From assembly GCA_018816765.1 (NCBI GenBank), contig JAHIUX010000041.1, forward strand, positions 47,062 through 111,061: a stretch of 64,000 bases of DNA, given 5' to 3'. The DNA is from Bacteroidota bacterium (GTDB lineage: Bacteria; Bacteroidota; Bacteroidia; Bacteroidales; F082). Positions 7,193-15,375 of this stretch are shown here, piece by piece. A model generated the notes under the pieces. The model was not told where the DNA came from, ran no database searches, and saw only the letters and a list, made by a program, of their open reading frames with translations. Each line of letters starts with the position of its first letter. Within the stretch, counting starts at the first letter, position 1. The position numbers and the translations under genes are program-made.

Positions 7193-8593
7193 ATGGAAAA
7201 AGGATCAAAAATTGTATTATACTTGATATTCGTCATTACGGTTGCATTTGGGTTGCTGCCTGCTGAAATGATTGCACAGAACGCGTACCAAATCCGGTTT
7301 GATTTAAAAAACCAAAAGGACAGTGTCTATATCCTCGCCAGGTATTATGGCGACAAGGTACAGCTTGTCGACTCGGTTCAGTATTATCCGACACAAAAAG
7401 TCATCTTCGAAGGTCAGGAAAAATTACCTGGCGGAATTTATATCCTTGCTACAGGAAAAAAAGTCAAGCTACTCGAATTTGTCGTTGCCGATAACCAGCA
7501 TTTTACCCTCAGTGCCGATTTTTCTGACCAGGGCAATCAGCTGAATGCCAATGGTGAAAAAGAAAATACCATTTTTTTTGAAAACCTGATGTTATCAAAC
7601 AAGGCATATGCATTTCTGGAGGAAAAACGCAAGCTTGCTGATGCCGGAATGATTACCCAGAATGCATACAAACAGTTGGCTGATTCGGTAAGCAAGGTCT
7701 TGAACGCATTTAAGCTGGAGGCTGCAAGCGATGAGCCAGGGCTGTTTATCACCAAGCTATTCAGAAGCATGGAGGAAACTGTTATTCCACCGGAATTTGA
7801 AGCTAACCAGGAAAAAATGTACCTGTATTATAAGCAGCATTATTGGGATAATGTTGACTTAACCGATGAACGGATGCTTCGCACCCCGGTATTCTCAAAA
7901 AAGATTGAAGCGTATTTTAAAAATGTTATCCCCCCGATTCCTGACAGCGTAATCACCGGGATAGATTCGGTAATTGGAAAGGCAGGCTCGAATAAGGTAA
8001 TGCGTGATTACCTGATTTGGTATTTTACAGGCGAATATCAAAATCCTTCAATCATGGGAATGGATAAGGTGTTTGTCCACCTTGCCGACACGTATTTTGC
8101 GCATGAAAGCATCTCCAATGCAACCGAATCAGTAAAAAAGAAAATCACCGAACGGGCTGATGTTTTGAGAAGCCTGCTGATCGGAAAAACCGCTCCTGAT
8201 CTCTGGCTGATGGACACTGCTGGAGTGTATCGTTCATTCAGGGAAATTAATGCCGGCTACCTGGTCTTGTTCTTTTGGGACCATGACTGCAATGTGTGCA
8301 AACAAGAGCTGGATGAACTTAACAAACTATTTAGCAGCAAGAAATATCCGATTGAAGTTTATGCCATTGGTACAAACAGCAAACTTGATGGCTGGAAAGA
8401 TTACATTATCAGGCATAAGCTGGGCTGGCACAATGTTACGGGCACCCGCAGCCTGACGCCCGACTTTCATGATGTGTATGACATTTACGGGACACCTGTC
8501 ATATACCTGCTTGATAAACAAAAGACAATTATTGCAAAACGAATAAAAGCTGAGCAAATTAGTTTAGTCATTGACAATCAAAGAGGTAAATGA
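7193..8593 (+). CDS. Periplasmic thioredoxin-fold (TlpA/redoxin-like) protein with DUF4369/DUF5106-like N-domains
   Basis: 466 residues with a signal peptide ending near EMIAQ. The N-terminal ~100 residues (YQIRFDLKNQKDSVYILARYYGDK, GGIYILATG) resemble the DUF4369 beta domain that precedes thioredoxin folds in this phylum; the middle is helical and DUF5106-like. The C-terminal domain is a TlpA-type thioredoxin fold: GKTAPDLWLMD, FFWDHDCNVCKQE with Cys366 and Cys369, and the cis-proline YGTPVIYLL (Pro435). It probably acts as a periplasmic thiol-disulfide reductase; the partner is unknown. It stands alone with its own promoter and is followed 56 bases later by a beta-barrel-like gene. Confidence 0.85.
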   Translation: MEKGSKIVLYLIFVITVAFGLLPAEMIAQNAYQIRFDLKNQKDSVYILARYYGDKVQLVDSVQYYPTQKVIFEGQEKLPGGIYILATGKKVKLLEFVVADNQHFTLSADFSDQGNQLNANGEKENTIFFENLMLSNKAYAFLEEKRKLADAGMITQNAYKQLADSVSKVLNAFKLEAASDEPGLFITKLFRSMEETVIPPEFEANQEKMYLYYKQHYWDNVDLTDERMLRTPVFSKKIEAYFKNVIPPIPDSVITGIDSVIGKAGSNKVMRDYLIWYFTGEYQNPSIMGMDKVFVHLADTYFAHESISNATESVKKKITERADVLRSLLIGKTAPDLWLMDTAGVYRSFREINAGYLVLFFWDHDCNVCKQELDELNKLFSSKKYPIEVYAIGTNSKLDGWKDYIIRHKLGWHNVTGTRSLTPDFHDVYDIYGTPVIYLLDKQKTIIAKRIKAEQISLVIDNQRGK

Positions 8594-8649
8594 GCAGATA
8601 GTCAAATGGAGTAAGGCACTCAGTAAAACAAGAACATCAAGGAGTTTTC

Positions 8650-9438
8650 ATGAAAACTGCCTACAAACACCACACTAAAAAAACCCGTGTCAGGGTTGGT
8701 TTGTTTGTTCTATGCAGTATGGTTCTGGGTTCCATTATGGTGGCTCCTTCCAGCCTGTTTTCACAAAATATTGTCCACAGCATGTATTATTACGATGCGG
8801 GTTGGGTGTTAACAATTGCTGCAGGACCAGGGACATCATTCGTCGACATTAAGGAAAACCGCGTTTTTCCTGTTACCAGAAAGGGACAGTCCGAGTGGAG
8901 ATTGGCCACTTATACCCAGCTCGAGAAAGAGTTTAACGCCTATTTCAGTGTCAGGGGACAAGCGCTTTACACAAAATTGTCGGGAGTGAGAACAATCAGG
9001 AATTTATTTTTTGAGGCTGATCTTGTTGAGGCAAACATGAATCTGGCATTTAATGTGTCAAACATCGTCCGTCCTTATCGTTCCGACAGAAAATGGTCGG
9101 TGCACGCCTTTGCCGGTGTCGGGCTCGCATACTATAATTCAAACCTCTACACCCTCGATTCGCTGAAGCCTGAGCAAGCACGTGGGTTTGGAGCAGGTTC
9201 CGGTCTTTGGGGGAGAATCATTGAAGGCATCGGCATGGCCGGGTTCAGTTTGTCGTACAAACTAGACAACCACTGGCAGCTTCACCTGCAAACCGCTAAC
9301 CGGTGGATGAATGCCGATAATGTAGATTCTTCCGAAGGTGGTTATCCCTATGATTTTTATAACATCACTACCGTTGGGGTTTCCTATAAATTTTACCGGA
9401 AAAGAACCTACCCGGTAGTTTACAAAAGCATTAAGTGA
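8650..9438 (+). CDS. Probable outer-membrane beta-barrel-like protein, function unknown
   Basis: 262 residues with a long N-terminal signal region (RVGLFVLCSMVLGSIMVAPSSLFSQ). The mature part shows alternating aromatic/hydrophobic strands typical of small outer-membrane barrels (WSVHAFAGVGLAYYNSNLY, GMAGFSLSYKLDNHWQLHLQT, YNITTVGVSYKFY) and ends with a strand close to the C-terminus. No OmpA peptidoglycan-binding domain follows, though the barrel resembles those found before OmpA domains in Bacteroidota. A Shine-Dalgarno-like AAGGAG lies six bases before the ATG. It may be cotranscribed with the thioredoxin-fold gene. Function not assigned. Confidence 0.6.
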   Translation: MKTAYKHHTKKTRVRVGLFVLCSMVLGSIMVAPSSLFSQNIVHSMYYYDAGWVLTIAAGPGTSFVDIKENRVFPVTRKGQSEWRLATYTQLEKEFNAYFSVRGQALYTKLSGVRTIRNLFFEADLVEANMNLAFNVSNIVRPYRSDRKWSVHAFAGVGLAYYNSNLYTLDSLKPEQARGFGAGSGLWGRIIEGIGMAGFSLSYKLDNHWQLHLQTANRWMNADNVDSSEGGYPYDFYNITTVGVSYKFYRKRTYPVVYKSIK

Positions 9439-9472
9439 TTTTTTATGCCTGATGATCATCACTGACAAGTGT

Positions 9473-9502
9473 AAAAAAAAAATGACCGGCATTCAACCGG
9501 TC
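9473..9502 (-). terminator. Terminator of tRNA-Val
   Basis: On the minus strand GACCGG (9502-9497) pairs with CCGGTC (9489-9484) and is followed by an A and then a run of T (the plus-strand A run 9473-9482). It sits just downstream of the minus-strand tRNA. Confidence 0.8.
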
Positions 9503-9510
9503 AATGAAAG

Positions 9511-9585
9511 TGGGGCGTACTGGAATCGAACCAGTGACCTCTTGCCTGTCAAGCAAGCGCTCTAAACCAACTGAGCTAACGTCCC
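9511..9585 (-). tRNA. tRNA-Val (anticodon GAC)
   Basis: 75 nt, minus strand. Anticodon stem CTTGC/GCAAG with loop TTGACAG gives GAC. The D arm is GCTC...GAGC, and the T arm ACTGG TTCGATT CCAGT. The acceptor is GGGACGT against ACGCCCC, which leaves an A-C mismatch at 4-69. CCA is not encoded beyond the discriminator A. A terminator follows. Confidence 0.93.
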
Positions 9586-9650
9586 AATCAGGGCGCAAAA
9601 TTAACAAACACTTTCTGACTGTGCAAGGCTTTTCATCAAATCCTAATTCC

Positions 9651-9658
9651 TACCTTTG
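9651..9658 (+). promoter_or_regulatory. -7 box of the DPP-IV gene
   Basis: TACCTTTG matches TAnnTTTG and lies 19 bases before the ATG at 9678. No clear -33 TTG is visible at the right spacing. Confidence 0.45.
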
Positions 9659-9677
9659 GCACAAATTTTAAGATCAT

Positions 9678-11894
9678 ATGAGAAAATCCTTCCTTATTAT
9701 CTGGGCAATTGCGTTGGCAGCCACTTTTAGCACAGCAAATGCTCAAGAGAAAAAAGACATTCAATTGCAGGATATATGGGCCAGCGGGAAATTTTATCCG
9801 GAAATGCTGCGTGGTGTAAATCCGATGGCCGATGGTGAAACGTACCTTGTTGATGAAGACACAGCCCTGAATGTGTTTAACTACAAGACTGGAAAGTTTG
9901 TAAAAACACTGGTCAACCAAAACGCACTTATGGTGCAGGGAAAAAATAAACCCCTGTCATTTGGCAACTTCAGCCTGAGCAAGGATGAGACCAAGTTACT
10001 AATCCCTACTGAAACGGAAAGTATTTACAGGCACTCAACCAAATCAAACTATTTTGTCTATGACCTGAAAACAAAAGCGATTATTGCGCTTTCAGAAAAC
10101 GGAAAACAAAGCCTTGCTGACTTTTCGCCCGATGGTGTTAAAATTGCCTTTGTCAGGGATAATAACCTGTTTATTAAAGACCTGACTAACTTCACAGAAA
10201 CACAGCTGACCTTTGATGGCAAACACACCGAAATCATCAATGGAACAACAGATTGGGTTTACGAGGAAGAGTTTGGGTTTACAAAGGCATTTTTCTGGTC
10301 GCCCGATAGCAAAAAGATTGCTTTTTACCGTTTCGACGAAAGCCGGGTTAAAGAGTTTCAGCTGGAGTATTTTCAAGGGCTTTACCCTGAATGGTATACA
10401 TACAAATATCCAAAGGCCGGCGAGGACAACTCACTGATTGCCATTAAAGTGTATGATCTTCATCAAAAATCGACTGATGACATTCCACTTGGTACTGAAA
10501 CCGATATCTATATCCCCAGAATTAAATGGACCAATAGTCCGAATTTGCTGGCCATACAGCGAATGAACCGCCTTCAGAACAGGCTTGAAATTTTGTTGGC
10601 TGATATTTCACTTAAAAAAACAAGTTTGGTTTATGAGGAAAACAACACCTATTATATAGACATCACTGATAACCTGAACTTCCTGAACGACAACAAGCAT
10701 TTCATTATCACCAGTGAAAAAGATGGCTTCAATCACATTTACCTGTACGACCTGAGCGGAAAACAGCTGAGCCAACTCACCAAAGGAAACTGGGACGTGA
10801 CGGAGGTTTATGGAGTCGACAGCAAGGGGAAAACCGTGTATTTTCAAAGCGCTGAAACGGGTCCGCTTGACAGGCAGGTTTATTCCGTGGACATGAAGGG
10901 TATCAAGAAAGCCCTGACCAATATTCCGGGAACCAATGATGCCAGTTTCAGTAGCAGCTACGCGTATTTTATCAACACCAACACCACGGCCAACACACCG
11001 CACCTGATACAGGCCTTTACGGGCAGTGGGAAGTTCTTACGGACCATTATCGACAACACTGATTACCAGACGATGCTTAGCGGATTCAACCTGAGCCAAC
11101 AGGAGTTTTTCACCATCAGCGATCCGGCAATAATCCTTCCATCGGGAGAGGCTGTCAGCCTGAACGCGTGGCGCATCGTTCCGCCTGATTTTGATCCGGC
11201 TAAAAAATATCCGGTTCTGATATATGTATATGGAGGCCCGGGATCGCAAACAGTAACCAATGCATGGGGATGGCACAATTATTTCTGGTTCCAGATGCTG
11301 GCCGAAAAAGGAATCGTGGTCATCTCTGTCGACAACCGCGGCACTGGTGCCAGGGGCGAGACATTCAAGAAAATGACCTATAAGGAACTTGGCAAATACG
11401 AAACCGAAGATATGATCACCACTGCCAAATACCTTGGCGGGCTTGATTATGTTGACAAAGAACGCATTGGCATCTTTGGATGGAGCTACGGAGGCTATAT
11501 GTCGTCGCTGGCAATCACCAAAGGGGCCGAAGTGTTCAGCTCAGCCATTGCCGTGGCTCCGGTTACGAACTGGCGCAATTATGACAACATCTACACCGAA
11601 CGCTTTATGCAAACTCCACAAATAAATGCCAGTGGCTATGACGATAACTCACCGGTAAACCATGTCAAAGAGCTTAAGGGCAGCTTCCTGCTTGTGCATG
11701 GAAGCGCCGACGACAATGTGCACTATCAGAACACCATGGAGCTGATCAATGCCCTGGTAAAAGCAAACAAACAGTTTGAGCTGATGATTTACCCGAACAG
11801 GAATCATGGCATTTACGGCGGAACTACCAGGTTGCACCTGTATACCCTGATGAATGATTTTCTTGACAGGAACTTATTGAAGCAGGGGGAATAA
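9678..11894 (+). CDS. Dipeptidyl peptidase IV (S9B family prolyl dipeptidase)
   Basis: 738 residues with a signal peptide ending near ANAQ, hence periplasmic or outer-membrane-associated. The N-terminal half is an eight-bladed beta-propeller-type region that carries the substrate N-terminus-binding glutamates in DWVYEEEF (about 196-198). The C-terminal alpha/beta-hydrolase domain has GWSYGG (Ser603), HGSADDNVH (Asp678) and NRNHG (His710), the complete DPP-IV triad in the usual order. The enzyme removes X-Pro or X-Ala dipeptides from peptide N-termini; in Bacteroidota it supports peptide utilisation. Its length is typical for the family. It is transcribed from its own TACCTTTG box and followed by the independently promoted rpsU. 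Confidence 0.95.
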   Translation: MRKSFLIIWAIALAATFSTANAQEKKDIQLQDIWASGKFYPEMLRGVNPMADGETYLVDEDTALNVFNYKTGKFVKTLVNQNALMVQGKNKPLSFGNFSLSKDETKLLIPTETESIYRHSTKSNYFVYDLKTKAIIALSENGKQSLADFSPDGVKIAFVRDNNLFIKDLTNFTETQLTFDGKHTEIINGTTDWVYEEEFGFTKAFFWSPDSKKIAFYRFDESRVKEFQLEYFQGLYPEWYTYKYPKAGEDNSLIAIKVYDLHQKSTDDIPLGTETDIYIPRIKWTNSPNLLAIQRMNRLQNRLEILLADISLKKTSLVYEENNTYYIDITDNLNFLNDNKHFIITSEKDGFNHIYLYDLSGKQLSQLTKGNWDVTEVYGVDSKGKTVYFQSAETGPLDRQVYSVDMKGIKKALTNIPGTNDASFSSSYAYFINTNTTANTPHLIQAFTGSGKFLRTIIDNTDYQTMLSGFNLSQQEFFTISDPAIILPSGEAVSLNAWRIVPPDFDPAKKYPVLIYVYGGPGSQTVTNAWGWHNYFWFQMLAEKGIVVISVDNRGTGARGETFKKMTYKELGKYETEDMITTAKYLGGLDYVDKERIGIFGWSYGGYMSSLAITKGAEVFSSAIAVAPVTNWRNYDNIYTERFMQTPQINASGYDDNSPVNHVKELKGSFLLVHGSADDNVHYQNTMELINALVKANKQFELMIYPNRNHGIYGGTTRLHLYTLMNDFLDRNLLKQGE

Positions 11895-11908
11895 GAATCA
11901 AAAGAAAA

Positions 11909-11940
11909 TTTGAATAACTGACAAAAAGGTATTAATTTTG
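11909..11940 (+). promoter_or_regulatory. Strong Bacteroidota promoter of rpsU
   Basis: TTTG at 11909-11912, 20 bases, then TAATTTTG at 11933-11940. Both boxes match the known -33/-7 consensus of the Bacteroidota housekeeping sigma factor. The predicted start of transcription is near 11946, giving a leader of about 50 nt. Confidence 0.85.
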
Positions 11941-11994
11941 CAGCCCGAATTTAGCATTCATATTAATTAACCAAAAGAAAGAGAGTGTATTAAA

Positions 11995-12189
11995 ATGATT
12001 ATTATTCCAGTAAAAGAAGGCGAAAGCATCGACCGTGCATTGAAAAAATACAAGCGTAAGTTTGAAAAAACCGGCGTTGTAAAGGAATTGCGTGAACGTC
12101 AGAAATTCACAAAGCCATCGGTGACCAACCGTGAACAACGGTTGAAAGCAATCTATATTCAACAATTGCGCCGTCAGGAAGAATTATAA
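11995..12189 (+). CDS. rpsU: 30S ribosomal protein bS21
   Basis: 64 residues, basic, with the family pattern (MIIIPVKEGESIDRALKKYKR, then RERQKF and KPSVTNREQR). It binds the 30S platform; in Bacteroidota ribosomes it helps to sequester the anti-Shine-Dalgarno end of 16S rRNA. The leader before the ATG is purine-rich (AGAAAGAGAG) but lacks a perfect Shine-Dalgarno. The gene is bounded by a consensus promoter and a strong terminator, so it is monocistronic. The rpsU-xer-hpf order is common in this phylum. Confidence 0.96.
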   Translation: MIIIPVKEGESIDRALKKYKRKFEKTGVVKELRERQKFTKPSVTNREQRLKAIYIQQLRRQEEL

Positions 12190-12218
12190 TCTTCTTTTTT
12201 TACAAGAAATCATTTTTT

Positions 12219-12270
12219 AAAACTTTGATGTAGGCATAGTATTTACTATATTTACATCGAAGTTTTTTTT
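12219..12270 (+). terminator. Strong terminator of rpsU
   Basis: A 14-bp outer stem (12219-12232 with 12253-12266, one G-T pair) encloses an inner ATAGTA/TACTAT stem (12236-12241, 12244-12249) and ends in eight T (12263-12270). It stops only nine bases before the xer start. A -33-like TTTG (12224) and a -7-like TATATTTA (12247) with 19-base spacing lie inside the same stem, so the xer promoter may overlap the terminator. Confidence 0.88.
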
Positions 12271-12278
12271 ATTGCACC

Positions 12279-13157
12279 ATGTCGCTAAACCAATTCATCA
12301 CTTACCTTACTACTGAAAAACGATACTCAGCGCATTCAATCAAAGCATATCAGTCAGACATTCATCAGTTTGAAGCATTTCTGGTACTTGACTATGAAGA
12401 GGATGACCTGAACAAGGCGACAGGTCCGATGATACGATCGTGGGTGGTATCACTGAAAGAAAAGGGTATGGCAAACAAAAGCCTCAACCGCAAGCTTACC
12501 TCATTAAAGTCATACTATACCTACTGCGTTGGTCAGGGAATGCTGGCTTCAAATCCTGCAAAAAAAATTCAATCGCTGAAAACACCCAGGCGGCTGCCTG
12601 TTTTTGCCACAAAAGAAAACATGGTGAAAAACAACGAACAGGTAATGGCCAACGACTTTTCAACGCTAAGGAATAGCCTCGTCATCGAAATGCTATATCA
12701 GACCGGGATGAGGTTGTCGGAACTGATTGGCCTTAAAGAGGAGCACATTGATCGGAACGGACAAACAATAAAGGTGACCGGGAAAGGAAATAAACAACGT
12801 ATTATTCCGTTTCATCAAGAGTTAAGGCTTTCAATCGGGCAATATTTGGCTGCCAAGCACAGGCAATTTGGCAGCGACGAAAAGTGCTTGTTTGTCACCG
12901 ACAAAGGGAAGCCTGCTTATGCAAAGTTAATTTATCGCATAGTTTTCGCATATTTGCGAAAAAATACGACCCTTGACAAGACCAGTCCACATGTATTGCG
13001 ACATACCTTTGCAACACATCTGTTAAATAACGGGGCAAGTATTTTGGCCATTAAAGAATTACTTGGGCACAGCAGCCTGGCTGCCACCCAAATATACACA
13101 CACAGCACAATTGAGCAACTAAAACAAATTCACCAACAAGCACATCCGAAAGGCTGA
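12279..13157 (+). CDS. Tyrosine recombinase XerC/XerD-like
   Basis: 292 residues. The N-terminal SAM-like core-binding domain (about 1-85) is followed by the catalytic domain with the full set of active residues: Arg145 (TGMRLSEL), Lys169 (TGKGNKQR), His238 and Arg241 (HVLRHTFATHLL), His264 (LLGHSSL) and nucleophile Tyr273 (QIYTHST). The length and the position between rpsU and hpf fit the housekeeping Xer recombinase that resolves chromosome dimers at dif, not a phage or transposon integrase. Whether it is XerC or XerD cannot be settled without the second copy. No dif-like site was recognised in the window. Confidence 0.92.
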   Translation: MSLNQFITYLTTEKRYSAHSIKAYQSDIHQFEAFLVLDYEEDDLNKATGPMIRSWVVSLKEKGMANKSLNRKLTSLKSYYTYCVGQGMLASNPAKKIQSLKTPRRLPVFATKENMVKNNEQVMANDFSTLRNSLVIEMLYQTGMRLSELIGLKEEHIDRNGQTIKVTGKGNKQRIIPFHQELRLSIGQYLAAKHRQFGSDEKCLFVTDKGKPAYAKLIYRIVFAYLRKNTTLDKTSPHVLRHTFATHLLNNGASILAIKELLGHSSLAATQIYTHSTIEQLKQIHQQAHPKG

Positions 13158-13169
13158 GCTTAATATAAC

Positions 13170-13176
13170 AGGAGGT
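13170..13176 (+). promoter_or_regulatory. Perfect Shine-Dalgarno before hpf
   Basis: AGGAGGT lies four bases before the ATG of hpf. Such complete complements to the 16S 3' end are rare in this window and in the phylum generally. Confidence 0.75.
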
Positions 13177-13180
13177 CATT

Positions 13181-13477
13181 ATGAAAGTCATTATCAACTC
13201 TGTTCATTTCAAAACCGACAAAAAGCTGGAAGATTTTCTGACAACGAAGATTGAGAAGCTTGTTGCAAAACACGACGAAATTATAGGTTCAGAAGTAAAC
13301 CTGAAGCTCGACAACACCGACACCCCCAATAACAAGATTACCGAAATCAGGGTCATGCTCAAAGGCAATGATCTTTTTGCAAGCAAGCAAAACAAAACTT
13401 TCGAAGAAGCCGCTGATGCTGCCATTGATGCATTAAAGAAGCAACTTGAAAAACACAAGGGCAAATTCACACACTGA
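13181..13477 (+). CDS. hpf: Ribosome hibernation promoting factor, short HPF/RaiA type
   Basis: 98 residues with the single HPF/RaiA domain and no long C-terminal dimerisation tail: MKVIINSVHFKTDKKLEDFL, then KLVAKHDEIIGSEVNL, then FEEAADAAIDALKKQLEKHKGK. It binds the 30S decoding region and inactivates ribosomes under slow growth. The gene follows the Xer gene by 23 bases and likely shares its transcript. Translation starts behind a perfect AGGAGGT, unlike its neighbours. It is followed by the tRNA-tuf promoter. Confidence 0.93.
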   Translation: MKVIINSVHFKTDKKLEDFLTTKIEKLVAKHDEIIGSEVNLKLDNTDTPNNKITEIRVMLKGNDLFASKQNKTFEEAADAAIDALKKQLEKHKGKFTH

Positions 13478-13543
13478 CAACTCCTTGAAAACAAGCAAAT
13501 TTCCCAAGGTAAAAAAAATTATTCGCTAAATTGAGTAATTTTC

Positions 13544-13574
13544 TTTGCTAATTCATTTAATCTATCTATTTTTG
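13544..13574 (+). promoter_or_regulatory. Promoter of the tRNA-tuf operon
   Basis: TTTG (13544-13547), 19 bases, TATTTTTG (13567-13574); both boxes are consensus. The start of transcription would lie near 13580, about 47 nt before the first tRNA. Everything from tRNA-Thr to tuf can be read from it. Confidence 0.85.
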
Positions 13575-13626
13575 CAGACCTTTTTCGAAAGGTAGGAAAC
13601 ATTTTGTTTCGTCGTTCTTTGAAGAA

Positions 13627-13700
13627 GCCGATGTAGCTCAGCTGGCCAGAGCAGCTGATTTGTAATCAGCTGGTCGGGGGTTCGAATCCCTCCATCGGCT
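13627..13700 (+). tRNA. tRNA-Thr (anticodon TGT)
   Basis: Acceptor GCCGATG pairs with CATCGGC; anticodon stem CTGAT/ATCAG type with loop TTTGTAA gives TGT; T loop TTCGAAT. First member of the Thr-Tyr-Gly-Thr-tuf cluster. Confidence 0.95.
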
Positions 13701-13719
13701 CAAGGCAGAATGAATTATT

Positions 13720-13801
13720 GGGGAAGTACCAGAGCGGTCAAATGGGGCAGACTGTAAATCTGTTGGCGCAGCCTTCGGAGGTTCGAATCCTTCCTTCCCC
13801 A
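13720..13801 (+). tRNA. tRNA-Tyr (anticodon GTA)
   Basis: 82 nt with the long variable arm of class II tRNAs (about GTTGGCGCAGCCTTCGG). Acceptor GGGGAAG/CTTCCCC; anticodon loop CTGTAAA gives GTA. Confidence 0.95.
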
Positions 13802-13808
13802 CTTTATC

Positions 13809-13881
13809 GCGGGAATAGCTCATTTGGTAGAGCGACAGCCTTCCAAGCTGTAGGTGGCCGGTTCGAGCCCGGTTTCCCGCT
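13809..13881 (+). tRNA. tRNA-Gly (anticodon TCC)
   Basis: Acceptor GCGGGAA with TTCCCGC; anticodon stem ACAGC/GCTGT, loop CTTCCAA gives TCC; T loop TTCGAGC. Confidence 0.95.
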
Positions 13882-13885
13882 CAAA

Positions 13886-13957
13886 GCCGATGTAGCTCAG
13901 TGGTAGAGCGCTTCCTTGGTAAGGAAGAGGTCATGAGTTCAATCCTCATCATTGGCT
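13886..13957 (+). tRNA. tRNA-Thr (anticodon GGT)
   Basis: Acceptor GCCGATG with CATTGGC (one G-T pair); anticodon stem CTTCC/GGAAG, loop TTGGTAA gives GGT. Only four bases separate it from tRNA-Gly; tuf follows 45 bases later. Confidence 0.95.
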
Positions 13958-14002
13958 CTAGTTTATTTAACTTTTAACACCTTTAAATAAAACAAAGTAG
14001 AT

Positions 14003-15190
14003 ATGGCTAAAGAAAAATTCTCACGTACCAAGCCACACGTAAACATTGGAACAATTGGTCACGTAGACCATGGCAAAACCACATTAACTGCTGCTATTAC
14101 ACTTTGTCTTCAGGACAAAGGTTTCGCAGAGTTTAAATCTTTTGATTCGATCGACGCAGCTCCCGAAGAAAAAGAAAGGGGTATTACTATCAATACCGCT
14201 CACGTGGAGTACCAAACTGAAAAACGTCACTATGCTCACGTTGACTGTCCCGGTCACGCTGACTATGTTAAGAACATGGTTACAGGCGCTGCCCAGATGG
14301 ACGGTGCTATCATCGTTGTAGCAGCCACTGACGGCCCTATGCCACAAACCCGTGAACACATCCTGCTTGCCCGTCAGGTTGGTGTGCCAAGGCTTGTTGT
14401 TTTCATGAACAAGGTTGACTTGGTTGATGATGAAGAATTGTTGGAATTGGTTGAAATGGAAATCAGGGACCTGTTGACCTTCTATAAATTCGATGGTGAC
14501 AACTCACCTGTTATCCAGGGATCAGCCCTTGGCGCTTTGAACAAAGAGCCAAAATGGGTTGACAAAGTATACGAACTCATGGACGCTTGCGACTCATGGA
14601 TTCCGCTCCCGGAACGTGATCAGGACAAACCTTTCCTCATGCCGATTGAAGACGTATTCTCAATCACCGGCCGTGGAACCGTTGCCACCGGAAGAATTGA
14701 AACTGGTATTATTCACACTGGCGATGCTGTTGACATCATCGGAATGGGTGCTGAAAAACTGAAATCAGTTGTTACCGGAGTTGAAATGTTCCGTAAGATC
14801 CTAGATCGTGGTGAAGCTGGTGACAACGCCGGTCTGTTGCTCCGTGGTATCGACAAGGATGCTATCCGCAGGGGTATGGTTATTGCTGCTACCGGAAGTG
14901 TTACTCCTCACAAGCATTTCAATGCTGAGGTTTACATCCTGAAGAAAGAAGAAGGTGGACGTCACACTCCATTCCACAACAAGTACCGCCCTCAGTTCTA
15001 TTTCAGAACAACCGACGTTACCGGTGAAATCGTTCTTCCTGAAGGCGTTGAAATGGTAATGCCAGGCGACAACCTGACCATCGAAGTGAAATTGATTGCC
15101 GAAATCGCCATGAACAAAGGTTTGCGCTTCGCCATCCGCGAAGGTGGACGTACAGTTGGTGCCGGTCAGGTAACTGAAATCCTCGACTAA
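14003..15190 (+). CDS. tuf: Elongation factor EF-Tu
   Basis: 395 residues. G-domain motifs are intact: GHVDHGKTT (P-loop), [12 protein letters not shown] (switch I), DCPGHADY (switch II) and NKVDLVDD (guanine binding). Domains 2 and 3 follow and end [14 protein letters not shown]. It delivers aminoacyl-tRNA to the ribosome. It is cotranscribed behind four tRNAs, the same tRNA order as at tufB of Escherichia coli. A long hairpin follows the stop codon. Confidence 0.98.
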   Translation: MAKEKFSRTKPHVNIGTIGHVDHGKTTLTAAITLCLQDKGFAEFKSFDSIDAAPEEKERGITINTAHVEYQTEKRHYAHVDCPGHADYVKNMVTGAAQMDGAIIVVAATDGPMPQTREHILLARQVGVPRLVVFMNKVDLVDDEELLELVEMEIRDLLTFYKFDGDNSPVIQGSALGALNKEPKWVDKVYELMDACDSWIPLPERDQDKPFLMPIEDVFSITGRGTVATGRIETGIIHTGDAVDIIGMGAEKLKSVVTGVEMFRKILDRGEAGDNAGLLLRGIDKDAIRRGMVIAATGSVTPHKHFNAEVYILKKEEGGRHTPFHNKYRPQFYFRTTDVTGEIVLPEGVEMVMPGDNLTIEVKLIAEIAMNKGLRFAIREGGRTVGAGQVTEILD

Positions 15191-15219
15191 TCGTAAGATT
15201 GACTAAATACTAAGCAGCG

Positions 15220-15255
15220 GTTAAAGGTACTCTGAAATGACAGAGTACCTTTAAC
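15220..15255 (+). terminator. Perfect 15-bp hairpin after tuf
   Basis: GTTAAAGGTACTCTG (15220-15234) and its exact complement (15241-15255) flank a six-base loop. There is no T run, so it is either a weak terminator or a processing/stability hairpin at the tuf 3' end. Confidence 0.6.
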
Positions 15256-15282
15256 TTGCTCTTAATAAATGAAATATACGTT

Positions 15283-15355
15283 ACGGGTGTAGCTCAATTG
15301 GTAGAGTGGCGGTCTCCAAAACCGTAGGTTGTGGGTTCGATTCCTACCACCCGTG
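15283..15355 (+). tRNA. tRNA-Trp (anticodon CCA)
   Basis: Acceptor ACGGGTG with CACCCGT; anticodon stem GCGGT/ACCGT, loop CTCCAAA gives CCA. It lies 20 bases before secE and is probably cotranscribed with it. Confidence 0.95.
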
Positions 15356-15375
15356 CAATTAAAAATTTAGATTCA

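Noticed and set aside
12279..13157. Tyrosine recombinase as mark of an integrated element
   Set aside because: It lies between rpsU and hpf in a housekeeping context, has XerC/D length and shows no attachment repeats, cargo or composition change.
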